From Acidobacteriota bacterium (GTDB taxonomy: Bacteria > Acidobacteriota > Vicinamibacteria > Vicinamibacterales > CAVVIG01), in the NCBI GenBank assembly GCA_020850715.1, contig JADZED010000059.1:1-64000 (forward strand): a stretch of DNA of 64,000 bases, given 5' to 3'. The notes beneath the pieces are model-generated. The model ran no database searches. It was not told the DNA's origin and was given only the letters and a program-made list of their open reading frames with translations. A program made the translations under genes and the position numbers. This document shows, piece by piece, positions 31,524 to 40,853 of the stretch (the stretch's first letter is position 1; every line of letters starts with the position of its first letter).

Positions 31524-31777
31524 CAGCCTCCGGCGTCGGCCGAGAGAATGAGCACGCTGTCGTCCTCCACGAGCGGCGTGGCCGGATCGCTCACGAAACG
31601 GTCGCCGTTGAGGTTGGCGACGAACGCCGGCTGCAGCCGTTCACCGTTGACGATATCGCCGAGCATGGGGAACCGCGTCGAGAGCATCGCGAGCATCTGA
31701 CCGAGCGTCGCCGCCGGGAACGTCACCTCGGCAGTGCCGGCGCGCTCCCGCGCGATTCCCATGAATTCAACCCGCAT
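31523..31777 (-). CDS. MoaD/ThiS-like sulfur carrier protein
   Basis: The 84-residue protein has the ubiquitin-like MoaD fold (MRVEFMGIARERAGTAEVTF) and ends in the obligatory Gly-Gly (ILSADAGG), which is thiocarboxylated to donate sulfur to the pterin. It is coupled to the AOR gene by a one-base overlap, so it probably serves W-pterin synthesis for that enzyme. No moaE, moaA or moaC is nearby. A TATGAT -10-like box lies at 31790-31795. Confidence 0.88.
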   Translation of the reverse strand: MRVEFMGIARERAGTAEVTFPAATLGQMLAMLSTRFPMLGDIVNGERLQPAFVANLNGDRFVSDPATPLVEDDSVLILSADAGG

Positions 31778-31795
31778 GCGCCTGGTCAGATCATA

Positions 31796-32200
31796 TTAGC
31801 GCGGCCACGGGTCGGCGAACCGCCGATCCGCCAGGAGCGCCTCGTCGCTCGGCGGCGCGGAGGAACGTCAGCAGATCGGCGCGCTCCGCGGACGCCAGCG
31901 AGAAACCCCGTATGCGCTCTTGAACGTGTGCGACGTCCACCGGGGCAGCGTCCACTTCGATGGCAGCACCGCAGGCATGATCGTCGTCGGGACCGCGAAA
32001 CCGGCCGGTCGCCGGCAGCGTCGCATATCTCCCGTCATCAAAGGTATCGAGGCCGTTCTCGGATGCGTTGTGCTACAGCTTCGTCTTGAGCTTGGTGCCA
32101 TCGGCGAACCGCGGTCGCGCCGGCAACGACATGCTCGCACGTTCCATTACGGCCAGCGCCAACGGCTGTTTCAAGGGACTGGCGAATTGTCGTACACGTT
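31796..32200 (-). pseudogene. Decayed di-haem cytochrome c peroxidase (MauG/MbnH-like) remnant
   Basis: Read on the minus strand, this gap encodes VQERIRGFSLASAERADLLT followed, after a one-base shift near 31847, by DEALLADRRFADPWPR and a stop at 31796. Together these recall the C-terminal GFxLTxxERADLLAFLxSLTDEAxLxDPRFADPW ending of MbnH-type peroxidases. Further upstream the same frame has an in-frame TAG (32073-32075) within protein-like text (DGTKLKTKL, then HNASENGLDTFDDGRYATLP). No haem motif survives. A stop plus a frameshift indicate a pseudogene. The 5' limit is uncertain, and the rest of the gap to 32580 holds no recognisable gene. Confidence 0.5.
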
Positions 32201-32615
32201 CAGCGGCGCTCCCTTTGCCCGTCTACCGCGTACAGTCGACCGTGTCATCGTCGTGGTCGTTCGGCGTCACCCCCGGCCTCGAGATTCCCCCGCATGCCGG
32301 AGCCGTCCGAGCTCAGGCGGCGGCCCCGTCGTTGAAGTGATTCAGGGGGCGGCCGCCAGCTGCCGGGCAGCGTCCAGGAGTTCCGATCCGAGTAGGTGGC
32401 GCTCCCGTGATGGTTGTCGCGGGGTCGCCCTCGAGACGCCGGGCATGAGGCCGGTATGTTATCAGAAACATATCGGTCCGCCGGCGCTGCGGCCGGCCGG
32501 ATTGGTCCGGCGTCGCGCAACCGCCCGCGCGGGGCCGGCGATCCGGTCGCGCGCGGGCTCCGGCGCCGATCCCGCGCGGCCGGCGCCGAGCGTTCGGAAT
32601 GGGACTGAGTAGGGA

Positions 32616-32627
32616 TAGAATACGCGA
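32616..32627 (+). promoter_or_regulatory. -10 box placed for leaderless formate dehydrogenase transcript
   Basis: TAGAAT (32616-32621) ends 6 nt before ATG 32628, which would put the transcript start at the ATG. The nearest purine-rich stretch (AGGGA) is too far upstream, and overlaps the -10 box, to act as a ribosome site. Confidence 0.45.
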
Positions 32628-34382
32628 ATGAAGGATTCGGTTTCCGCGTCAGTCCCCGATATGGCCCCGCGCAGGCGCCAGGGCCGGAAAGCGGCCCGCA
32701 GCAGGCCCAAGGGGCGGACCGTCGACCCCCAAGCCCGGCAGGAGATCCTGGAGCTGCTCGGCGGCGCTCCGAGGCGCCGCGATCTGCTCATCGAGCACCT
32801 CCACAAGATTCAGGATCGCTTCGGCTGCCTGGCGGCGCGCCATCTGGTCGCGCTCGCGGCCGAAATGAAGCTGGCCATGACGGAGGTCTACGAAGTCGCC
32901 ACGTTCTACCATCATTTTGACGTCATACGAGAGGGCGAGGCGCCGCCGCCCGAGATCACCGTCCGGGTGTGCGATTCGATCGCCTGCGAACTCGCCGGGG
33001 CGAAGACGCTGCTCGAACGGCTGCCGGCGCTGCTCGGCGCGAACGTCCGCGTGCTCCACGCGCCGTGCGTCGGTCGCTGCGACACCGCGCCGGTCGCGGT
33101 GGTCGGGCAGAACCCGGTTCCGCACGCGACGATGGACAAGGTGGCAAGGCTGGTGCAGGCGAAGGCCGTGGAGCACCCGGCGGCCGGGAGCGCACCCGCC
33201 GCCCATCCGCATCTCGACATCGTGAGCCCGGGGCACGTCGACTACGCGGCATACCGCGCCGCCGGAGGCTACGCACTGGCCGCCGCGTGCGCCCGGGGCG
33301 AACGGACCTCCGGGCAGGTCATCGGGATCATGGAGCATTCGGGGCTGCGCGGCCTCGGCGGCGCCGGCTTCCCCGCCGGCCGGAAATGGAAGATCGTGGC
33401 CGCCGAGCCGGCGCCCCGCTATCTGGCCGTCAACGTCGACGAAGGCGAGCCCGGCACCTTCAAGGACCGCTTCTATCTCGAGCGCGACCCGCACCGCTTC
33501 ATCGAGGGCGCCCTCGTCGCCTCCTGGGCGGCAGGCCTCGAGGCCATCTATATCTACCTGCGCGACGAGTATCACGGCTGCCGCGCGATCCTGGAGCGCG
33601 AGATCGCGGCGCTGCAGGCCGATCCCCCCTGCCCGCTGCCGCCGATCCACCTGCGGCGGGGCGCCGGCGCCTACATCTGCGGCGAGGAGTCGGCGATGAT
33701 CGAGTCGCTCGAAGGCAAGCGCGGCGAGCCGCGCCTGCGCCCGCCGTATGTGGCGCAGGTCGGGCTGTTCGGCCGGCCCACGCTCGAGCACAACATGGAA
33801 ACGTTGCACTGGGTGCGCGACATCGTCGAGAAGGGGGCCGACTGGTTCGCCGGCCAGGGCCGGCACGGGCGCAAAGGGCTGCGCTCCTTCTCGGTCAGCG
33901 GGCGGGTGAAGAAGCCTGGCGTGCACCTGGCGCCCGCCGGCATCACGGTACGCGAACTGGTCGACGAACACTGCGGCGGAATGCTCGACGGCCACGCGTT
34001 CTACGCGTATCTTCCCGGCGGCGCCTCGGGCGGCATCCTGCCGGCCTCGATGGGCGACATCCCGCTCGACTTCGACACGCTCAACCAGTACGGCTGCTTC
34101 ATCGGGTCGGCCGCCATCGTCATCCTGTCGGATCGCGACAGGGCGGCCGACTGCGCGCGCAACCTGATGAAGTTCTTTTCGACTGAATCGTGCGGCCAGT
34201 GCACGCCGTGCCGGGTCGGCACGGTCAAGGCGAAGGCGCTGATGGAGGGCGCCCGATGGGATCAGGCGCTGCTCGCGGAACTGTCCCAGGCGATGATCGA
34301 CGCCTCGATTTGCGGCCTCGGACAGGCCGCGCCGAACCCGGCCCTCACCGTGATGAAGTACTTCCCCCAGGAGATCGAATAG
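32628..34382 (+). CDS. NAD-dependent formate dehydrogenase beta subunit (NuoE-NuoF fusion)
   Basis: The 584-residue flavoprotein fuses a thioredoxin-like NuoE domain with a [2Fe-2S] site (CDSIAC ... CVGRC) to a NuoF domain with the FMN/NADH loop GLGGAGFPAGRKWK and the C-terminal [4Fe-4S] motif ESCGQCTPCRVG plus a later Cys (ICGLGQ). This is the diaphorase module of FdsAB-type formate dehydrogenases and NAD-reducing hydrogenases; the following gene decides for formate dehydrogenase. The first 30 residues are basic and low-complexity. AGGAG near its end serves the alpha subunit. Confidence 0.94.
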   Translation: MKDSVSASVPDMAPRRRQGRKAARSRPKGRTVDPQARQEILELLGGAPRRRDLLIEHLHKIQDRFGCLAARHLVALAAEMKLAMTEVYEVATFYHHFDVIREGEAPPPEITVRVCDSIACELAGAKTLLERLPALLGANVRVLHAPCVGRCDTAPVAVVGQNPVPHATMDKVARLVQAKAVEHPAAGSAPAAHPHLDIVSPGHVDYAAYRAAGGYALAAACARGERTSGQVIGIMEHSGLRGLGGAGFPAGRKWKIVAAEPAPRYLAVNVDEGEPGTFKDRFYLERDPHRFIEGALVASWAAGLEAIYIYLRDEYHGCRAILEREIAALQADPPCPLPPIHLRRGAGAYICGEESAMIESLEGKRGEPRLRPPYVAQVGLFGRPTLEHNMETLHWVRDIVEKGADWFAGQGRHGRKGLRSFSVSGRVKKPGVHLAPAGITVRELVDEHCGGMLDGHAFYAYLPGGASGGILPASMGDIPLDFDTLNQYGCFIGSAAIVILSDRDRAADCARNLMKFFSTESCGQCTPCRVGTVKAKALMEGARWDQALLAELSQAMIDASICGLGQAAPNPALTVMKYFPQEIE

Positions 34383-37163
34383 ATGGCGATCGCGTTCACG
34401 CTCAACGGCGAACCGGTCGAAGCCCGATCGGGCGAGACCATCATCGAGGCCGCGAAGCGCTACGGCGTCGAGATCCCGCACCTCTGCTACAAGCCGGGCA
34501 TGCGCGAAGACGGCAACTGCCGCGCGTGCGTCGTCGAGATCAAGGGCGAACGGGTGCTGGCGCCTTCCTGCTGCCGCCATCCGACGGCGGGCATGGACGT
34601 CACGACCGACAGCGCGCGGGCGCGCCTGAGCCAGAAGATGGTGCTGGAGCTGCTGCTGGCCGACATGCCGGAGACGCCCTACACGCTCAACTCCGAGCTC
34701 GATGCCTGGGCGCGCAAGCTCGAGGTCGGCAAGCCGCGCTTCGGCACGCGGCCCCAGCCGGTGCAGGATCTGTCGCATCCGGCGATGGCGGTCAACCTCG
34801 ATGCCTGCATCCAGTGCACGCGGTGCGTACGGGCCTGCCGCGAAGAACAGATGAACGACGTCATCGGCTACGCCTTCCGCGGCAGCGCGTCGAAGATCGT
34901 CTTCGACCTCGACGATCCGATGGGCAACTCCACCTGCGTCGGGTGCGGCGAATGCGTGCAGGCCTGCCCCACCGGCGCACTGATGCCGGCGCGCGGGGTG
35001 GGCCTCATCGCCCCCGATCGGCAGGTCGACTCGGTCTGCCCCTACTGCGGCGTCGGCTGCCAGCTCACCTATCACATCAAGGACAACCGGATCCTGTACG
35101 TGCAGGGCAAGGACGGCCCCGCCAACTCGAGCCGTCTGTGCGTGAAGGGGCGCTACGGCTTCGATTACGTGCAGCACCCGCACCGCCTCACCGCTCCGCT
35201 CGTCCGCAAGCCGGGCGTCCCCAAGCACAAGGACTTCGTGGTCGATCCCGAGCACTGGTCGAGCGTGTTCCGGGAGGCGAGCTGGGACGAGGCGCTCGAG
35301 CTCGCGGCGCGCGGGCTGCGCGACATCCGCGACACGCACGGCAAACGGGCGCTCGCCGGCTTCGGATCGGCGAAGTGCACGAACGAAGAGGCGTACCTGT
35401 TCCAGAAGCTGGTGCGCACGGGGTTCGGCTCGAACAACGTCGACCACTGCACGCGGCTGTGCCATGCGTCCAGCGTGGCCGCGCTGATCGAGGGGATCAA
35501 CTCCGGCGCCGTCTCCAACCAGGTGCGCGACGTGGCGAACGCCGAGGTGATCTTCGTCATCGGGTCGAACCCGACGGTCAACCACCCGGTGGCCGCCACC
35601 TGGATGAAGAACGCGGCACGGCGGGGCGCGACGCTCATCGTCGCCGATCCCCGCCGCTCGGACCTCGCACGGCACGCCGCCTACTACCTGCAGTTCAATC
35701 CGGACACCGACGTCGCCATGCTCAACGCGATGCTCCACGTCATCGTGACCGAAGGCCTCGTGAACGAAGCCTTCGTGCGCGACCGCACGTCGGGCTATGA
35801 GGCCCTGGCGGAGAACGTCAAGGCCTACCCGCCGGAGGCGATGGCGCCGATCTGCGGCATCGACGCGCAGACGCTGAGGGACGTCGCCAGGCTGTATGCG
35901 ACATCGAAGGCCTCGATCATCATGTGGGGCATGGGGGTCTCGCAGCACGTGCACGGCACCGACAACGCGCGCTGCCTGATCGCGCTGGCGCTGTCCACCG
36001 GCCAGATCGGCAAGCCGGGCTCCGGGCTGCATCCGCTGCGCGGCCAGAACAACGTGCAGGGCGCCTCCGATTCCGGGCTGATCCCGATGTTCTACCCCGA
36101 CTACCAGCGCGTCGAACAGCCTGAAGCCAGGGAGCGTTTCGAGAAGCTCTGGGGCACGGCGCTGGATCCGGCCAATGGCCTCACGGTGGTCGAGACGATC
36201 AACGCGGCAAAGCGGCACGAGGTTCGCGGCATGTACGTGATGGGCGAGAACCCCGCGATGTCCGACCCCGACGTGGATCACGCGCGCGAGGCGCTCGCCT
36301 CGCTGGATCATCTCGTCGTGCAGGACATCTTCCTCACCGAGACCGCCTATCTCGCCGACGTGGTGCTCCCGGCGACCGCCTGGCCTGAAAAGAGCGGCAC
36401 CGTCACCAACACGGATCGGATGGTGCAGCTCGGACGCAAGGCGCTCGACCCGCCCGGCGACGCGCGGCCCGATCTCTGGATTCTCAACGAGCTCGGACGC
36501 CGTCTCGGCTCGAGCTGGAGCTACACCCACCCGCGCGAGGTGTTCGACGAGATGCGGCAGTGCATGAAGTCGATCGCCGGCATCACCTGGGATCGGCTCG
36601 AGCGCGAATCGTCGGTCACCTACCCGTGCGAACAGGTCGGCGATCCGGGCCAGCCGGTCGTCTTCATCGACCGGTTCCCGACGGCGAGCGGCCGCGCCCG
36701 GTTCGTGCCGGCCGATTTGATCTTCGCCAACGAGCGGCCCGACGATCAGTACCCGATGGTGCTGATCACGGGCCGGCAGCTCGAGCACTGGCACACCGGC
36801 TCGATGACGCGACGCGCGTCGGTCCTCGACAGCATCGAGCCCGAGCCGATCGCGTCGGTGCACCCGCTCGACCTCGCACAGCTCGGCGTCGAACCCGGCG
36901 AGACGCTGACCGTCGCATCGCGCCGCGGCCGGATCTCGCTCTACGCGCGCGCCGACGAAGGCATGCCGCGCGGATCGGTGTTCGTGGCCTTCTGCTACTA
37001 CGAAGCGGCGGCCAACATGCTGACCAATCCGGCTCTCGATCCGTTCGGCAAGATTCCCGAGTTCAAGTACTGCGCGGTGCGGCTGTCGAAAGGCGGCAGC
37101 ACGCCGCGGCAGCTCAGCTTTGGCGGTGGAGTGTTGCTGGCGTCGGAGGCGGCGCATTCGTAG
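34383..37163 (+). CDS. Formate dehydrogenase alpha subunit (Mo-bis-MGD, multi-FeS)
   Basis: The 926-residue subunit has an N-terminal [2Fe-2S] domain (PHLCYKPGMREDGNCRACVV), a ferredoxin-like double [4Fe-4S] module (CIQCTRCVRAC, CVGCGECVQACPTG), then the molybdopterin domain with its own cluster (CPYCGVGC). The active-site region VDHCTRLCHASSV places Cys, not selenocysteine, as metal ligand. MRGQ-like LRGQNNVQGASD and the GRQLEHWHTGSMTRR cap are typical of FDH. It oxidises formate to CO2, or the reverse, feeding NAD via the beta subunit. No signal peptide, so cytoplasmic. Starts 1 bp after the beta stop. Confidence 0.95.
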   Translation: MAIAFTLNGEPVEARSGETIIEAAKRYGVEIPHLCYKPGMREDGNCRACVVEIKGERVLAPSCCRHPTAGMDVTTDSARARLSQKMVLELLLADMPETPYTLNSELDAWARKLEVGKPRFGTRPQPVQDLSHPAMAVNLDACIQCTRCVRACREEQMNDVIGYAFRGSASKIVFDLDDPMGNSTCVGCGECVQACPTGALMPARGVGLIAPDRQVDSVCPYCGVGCQLTYHIKDNRILYVQGKDGPANSSRLCVKGRYGFDYVQHPHRLTAPLVRKPGVPKHKDFVVDPEHWSSVFREASWDEALELAARGLRDIRDTHGKRALAGFGSAKCTNEEAYLFQKLVRTGFGSNNVDHCTRLCHASSVAALIEGINSGAVSNQVRDVANAEVIFVIGSNPTVNHPVAATWMKNAARRGATLIVADPRRSDLARHAAYYLQFNPDTDVAMLNAMLHVIVTEGLVNEAFVRDRTSGYEALAENVKAYPPEAMAPICGIDAQTLRDVARLYATSKASIIMWGMGVSQHVHGTDNARCLIALALSTGQIGKPGSGLHPLRGQNNVQGASDSGLIPMFYPDYQRVEQPEARERFEKLWGTALDPANGLTVVETINAAKRHEVRGMYVMGENPAMSDPDVDHAREALASLDHLVVQDIFLTETAYLADVVLPATAWPEKSGTVTNTDRMVQLGRKALDPPGDARPDLWILNELGRRLGSSWSYTHPREVFDEMRQCMKSIAGITWDRLERESSVTYPCEQVGDPGQPVVFIDRFPTASGRARFVPADLIFANERPDDQYPMVLITGRQLEHWHTGSMTRRASVLDSIEPEPIASVHPLDLAQLGVEPGETLTVASRRGRISLYARADEGMPRGSVFVAFCYYEAAANMLTNPALDPFGKIPEFKYCAVRLSKGGSTPRQLSFGGGVLLASEAAHS

Positions 37164-37379
37164 GCGGCCGGCGCCACCGGCGCGCGCGATCGCCGGTAAC
37201 GGCGGCCGCGCGTTCCCGGCGTGCGCAGGCAAGGCGAGCAGCCGCGGCCGGCTGCGTCGGCTCGGATGTCGAAACCCGGCGTTGTCCAGCCCCACGGGTT
37301 TGGTTACCATTCACCATTCGAACCAGGCCGCGCGGCCCGCCGATTTCGGCCCCCAATCCCTGTCGCACTGGAGGATGCT

Positions 37380-39140
37380 GTGTCAGACGCCGCCACCATT
37401 GGCACCGCCAGGAAACCGTCGACCACCGCTGAAGACACCCTCCAGCAGAAGAGCCGCGACGCCGGCGTCATCTCCGGCGGCCACCTGGTGGCCAAGGCGC
37501 TGAGAGCCGAAGGGGTCGACACCATCTTCACGCTCTGCGGCGGCCACATCATCGATATCTACGACGGCTGCGTCGACGAAGGCATCAGGGTGGTCGACGT
37601 CCGGCACGAGCAGGTCGCGGCGCACGCCGCCGACGGCTACGCGCGGCAGACCGGCCGTCTCGGCTGCGTCGTCACCACGGCCGGCCCAGGCTGCACGAAT
37701 GCGGTTACCGGCATCGCCACCGCGTTCCGTTCGGAGAGCCCCGTGCTCCACATCGGCGGTCAAAGCGCGCTCGCGCAGTGGAGGATGGGCGGCCTCCAGG
37801 ACCTCCCGCACGTCGACATGATGCGTCCGATCACCAAGTTCGCCTCGACCGTCATGTCGACCGAGCGCGTTGCCGACATGATCTCGATGGCGGCGCGCGA
37901 GTGCTTCGCCGGCGCCTGCGGGCCGGTCTACCTCGAGATTCCGCGCGATGTGCTCGACCGCGAGATCGACCTCACCCGCGCGGTGCTGCCGAAGGCGGGG
38001 CACTACCGCGCCTCGGTGAAGTCGGCCGGCGATCCGCGCGCAGTGGAGCGGCTTGCCGACCTCCTGGTCGACGCCGAACGGCCGGCCATCCTCTATGGCC
38101 AGCAGGTCTGGACGGCCCGCGGTCACGAGGAAGCGATCGCGCTGCTGCGGGGCCTGGACGTGCCCGGCTACTTCAACGGCGCGAGCCGCGGTCTGCTGCC
38201 GCCGGACGACCCGCACCACTTCGATCGCACGCGCAGTTACGCGTTCGGCAAGGCCGACCTCATCATCGTCGTCGGCACCCCGTTCGATTTCCGCATGGGC
38301 TACGGCAAGCGGATTGCCGCGCCCGCCCTGGTCCAGATCGACCAGGACTACCGCACCGTCGGCAAGAACCGCGACGTGACCCTCGGCCTCGTCGGCGACC
38401 CTGGTGCGATCCTCGCGGCGGTGCTTCAAGCCGCCAGCGGGCGGCTCGAGAACGGCAAACGGCAGGCGCGGCGGGCGTGGATGAAGGAACTGGCTGATGC
38501 GGAGGAGGTCGCCACCGGGAAGCTGATGCCGCTGTTCCGGTCGAACACCGTGCCGATCCATCCGTACCGCGTCGCGTACGAGCTGAACCAGTTCCTGCAG
38601 GACGACACGATCTACATCGGCGACGGCGGCGACGTCGTCACCATCTCGGCGCAGGCGGTGCGTCCGCGGCGGCCGGGCCAGTGGATGGATCCGGGCGCGC
38701 TCGGCAGCCTTGGCGTCGGAACCGGTTTCGCGCTGGCGGCCAAGCTGGTCAATCCGCAGAAGGAGGTCCTCTGTTACTACGGCGACGGCTCCTTCGGCAT
38801 GACCGCGTTCGACATGGAGACCGCCAATCGCTTCGGCGCCCCCTACCTCGCGGTGATCGGCAACAACTCCGCGATGAACCAGATCCGCTACGGTCAGATC
38901 ACCAAGTACGGCGAGGCGCGCGGCAGCGTCGGCAACCTGCTCGGCGACGTCCCCTTCAGCAGGTTCGGCGAGATGCTGGGCGGATACGGGGAGGAGGTGC
39001 GCGACCCGGCGATGATCGCGCCGGCGCTCCAGCGTGCGCGCGAATCGATTGCGGCGACCGGCAAGTCCGCCGTGGTGAACATCTGGGTCGACCCTCGAGA
39101 GTACGCGCCGGGGACCAGGAATCAGACGATGTACAAGTAG
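37380..39140 (+). CDS. TPP-dependent enzyme (acetolactate synthase / 2-hydroxyacyl-CoA lyase-like)
   Basis: The 586-residue protein has the three-domain ThDP fold: N-terminal Pyr domain with catalytic Glu in VRHEQVAAHAADGYAR, central domain, and C-terminal PP domain with GDGSFGMTAFDMETA ... GNNSAM. The segment DPGALGSLGVGTGFALAAKL resembles 2-hydroxyacyl-CoA lyase and oxalyl-CoA decarboxylase more than IlvB. Start is GTG 37380, 5 nt after GGAGG; the frame opens 53 codons earlier without homology. Position behind formate dehydrogenase would fit a lyase releasing formyl-CoA, but that is inference. A true IlvB is at 53698-55404. Confidence 0.8.
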   Translation: MSDAATIGTARKPSTTAEDTLQQKSRDAGVISGGHLVAKALRAEGVDTIFTLCGGHIIDIYDGCVDEGIRVVDVRHEQVAAHAADGYARQTGRLGCVVTTAGPGCTNAVTGIATAFRSESPVLHIGGQSALAQWRMGGLQDLPHVDMMRPITKFASTVMSTERVADMISMAARECFAGACGPVYLEIPRDVLDREIDLTRAVLPKAGHYRASVKSAGDPRAVERLADLLVDAERPAILYGQQVWTARGHEEAIALLRGLDVPGYFNGASRGLLPPDDPHHFDRTRSYAFGKADLIIVVGTPFDFRMGYGKRIAAPALVQIDQDYRTVGKNRDVTLGLVGDPGAILAAVLQAASGRLENGKRQARRAWMKELADAEEVATGKLMPLFRSNTVPIHPYRVAYELNQFLQDDTIYIGDGGDVVTISAQAVRPRRPGQWMDPGALGSLGVGTGFALAAKLVNPQKEVLCYYGDGSFGMTAFDMETANRFGAPYLAVIGNNSAMNQIRYGQITKYGEARGSVGNLLGDVPFSRFGEMLGGYGEEVRDPAMIAPALQRARESIAATGKSAVVNIWVDPREYAPGTRNQTMYK

Positions 39141-39267
39141 CGGCCGCTTTCTCTCGAACGCACGGCGTCGCGGAGCGCGCGCTCCGGGACCGCACGGCGT
39201 TTCCTGTAGGGCTTCCCGGCTCCCGGCGATCCGTGGACGGGGCCGGTGGCCTCATGGTGAGGATCCG

Positions 39268-40851
39268 TTGAAGATTGTCGTCGCCGATGGGATGCCAGAC
39301 GCCGCGCTCGAGTTGCTGCGCGCCGAAGGATGGGAGGTCGACACGCGGCGCGGCCGGACGCCCGAGGAGCTGGCCGCCGCCCTCCACGATGCCGACGCCC
39401 TGATCGTCCGCAGCGCGACGAAGGTGACCGCGGCGCTGTTGAGCGCCGCCCCGGCGCTGCGCGCGGTTGCCCGCGCCGGCACCGGCGTCGACAACGTGGA
39501 CGTCGCCGCCGCCACCGCGCGCGGCATCCTGGTGATGAACGCGCCTGGCGCAAACAGCGTGTCGGTCGCCGAGCTCGCCATCGGCCTCATCCTCGCCCTC
39601 GCGCGCCGCCTCCCCGCCGCCGACGCGTCCATGAAAGAGGGCCGATGGGAGAAGAGGGAATTGATCGGCGAGGAGCTGCGCGGGAAGACGCTCGGCCTGG
39701 TGGGGCTCGGCCGGATCGGCCGGGAGGTCGCCGGCCGCGCCGCCGCCTTCTCGATGCGCCTGATCGCGCACGATCCGTTCATCTCCGGACAGGCCGCCGC
39801 CTCGATCGGGGCCGAGCTCGTCTCGCTCGACGAGCTCTTCACCCGCGCCGACTACGTCTCGCTGCACGCGCCATCGAACGAGAAGACGCGCCATCTCGTG
39901 AACCGCGAACGCCTGCGCGCCGCCAGGCGGGGCATCCGCATCGTCAACACCGCCCGCGGCGACCTCGTCGACGAAGCGGCGCTCGCCGAGGCCATCGAAG
40001 CCGGCCACGTCGCGGGGGCGGCCATCGACGTGTTCGGCCAGGAGCCGCCCGCCGACCAGCGGCTCCAGAAGCTCCCGCAGGTGATCGCGACCCCGCACAT
40101 CGCCGCGTCGACGCGCGAGGGGCAGGCGCTGGTGGGCGCCGAGACCGCCGCGGCGCTGCACGGCTATCTCCGTCACGGCGTGATCCGCAACGCCGTGAAC
40201 TTTCCCTCGCTCCCTGTCGAGGAGCTCGCGCGCCTGAGGCCGTTCCTCGATCTGGGCGAGCGGCTCGGCGCCTTCGTCGCCCAGACGACCGACGCGCGGC
40301 CGCGCGAGCTCGGCGTCCGCTATTACGGCGACCTCTCGGCCGCGCGCAACGAAGTCCTCGTCGATGCCGTGCTCGTCGGCCTCTTCAGCCCCGTCCTGTC
40401 GAGCCGCGTCAACCTCGTGAACGCCCGGACCGTCGCCGCCGAACGCGGCATCGACCTCGTCGAATCGCGCAGTTCGCGCGTGCGTCCTTACACCGGGGTG
40501 CTCTCGGTCACGCTCGACACCAGCGAGGGCACCCGCTGGGTCGAAGGGGCGGTGTTCAACCTCAGCGCGCCGCGCCTGGTGCTGGTCGACGGCATCGCCG
40601 TCGACGCACCGCTCGCCGGGACGATGATCGTCGTCTGCAACAACGACGAGCCTGGAGTGATCGGCGAGGTTGGGACGATCCTGGGCCGCCACGGCGTGAA
40701 CATCGCGAATTTCGCCCTGGGGCGCGACGGCGCCGAACGCGCCGTCGGCGTCGTCAACGTGGACGAACCGCGGCCGATCCCGGAGGCGGTGCTGGCCGAG
40801 ATCGTGGCCGTGCCGGCGATTCGCGAAGCGAGGCTGGTGAGACTGCCCTGA
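39268..40851 (+). CDS. serA: D-3-phosphoglycerate dehydrogenase
   Basis: The 527-residue enzyme catalyses the first step of serine synthesis. It has the NAD-binding loop GLVGLGRIGREVA, catalytic Arg in NTARGDLVDE, Glu in FGQEPP and His in TPHIAASTREG, then the intervening ASB domain and a C-terminal ACT domain (IVVCNNDEPGVIGEVG), the long form found in many bacteria. It starts with TTG 39268, 5 nt after GAGG. The second MITE-like element begins 3 bp after its stop. Confidence 0.95.
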   Translation: MKIVVADGMPDAALELLRAEGWEVDTRRGRTPEELAAALHDADALIVRSATKVTAALLSAAPALRAVARAGTGVDNVDVAAATARGILVMNAPGANSVSVAELAIGLILALARRLPAADASMKEGRWEKRELIGEELRGKTLGLVGLGRIGREVAGRAAAFSMRLIAHDPFISGQAAASIGAELVSLDELFTRADYVSLHAPSNEKTRHLVNRERLRAARRGIRIVNTARGDLVDEAALAEAIEAGHVAGAAIDVFGQEPPADQRLQKLPQVIATPHIAASTREGQALVGAETAAALHGYLRHGVIRNAVNFPSLPVEELARLRPFLDLGERLGAFVAQTTDARPRELGVRYYGDLSAARNEVLVDAVLVGLFSPVLSSRVNLVNARTVAAERGIDLVESRSSRVRPYTGVLSVTLDTSEGTRWVEGAVFNLSAPRLVLVDGIAVDAPLAGTMIVVCNNDEPGVIGEVGTILGRHGVNIANFALGRDGAERAVGVVNVDEPRPIPEAVLAEIVAVPAIREARLVRLP

Positions 40852-40853
40852 GG

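Noticed and set aside
31920..32612. Plus-strand frame in the gap before the formate dehydrogenase genes
   Set aside because: Arg/Ser-rich with no protein-like pattern; the minus strand shows a better explained cytochrome remnant.
32649..37310. Very long open frame on the minus strand opposite the formate dehydrogenase genes
   Set aside because: It is a GC-driven antisense frame: His/Arg/Asp-rich, no domains, and lies entirely opposite two well-supported genes.
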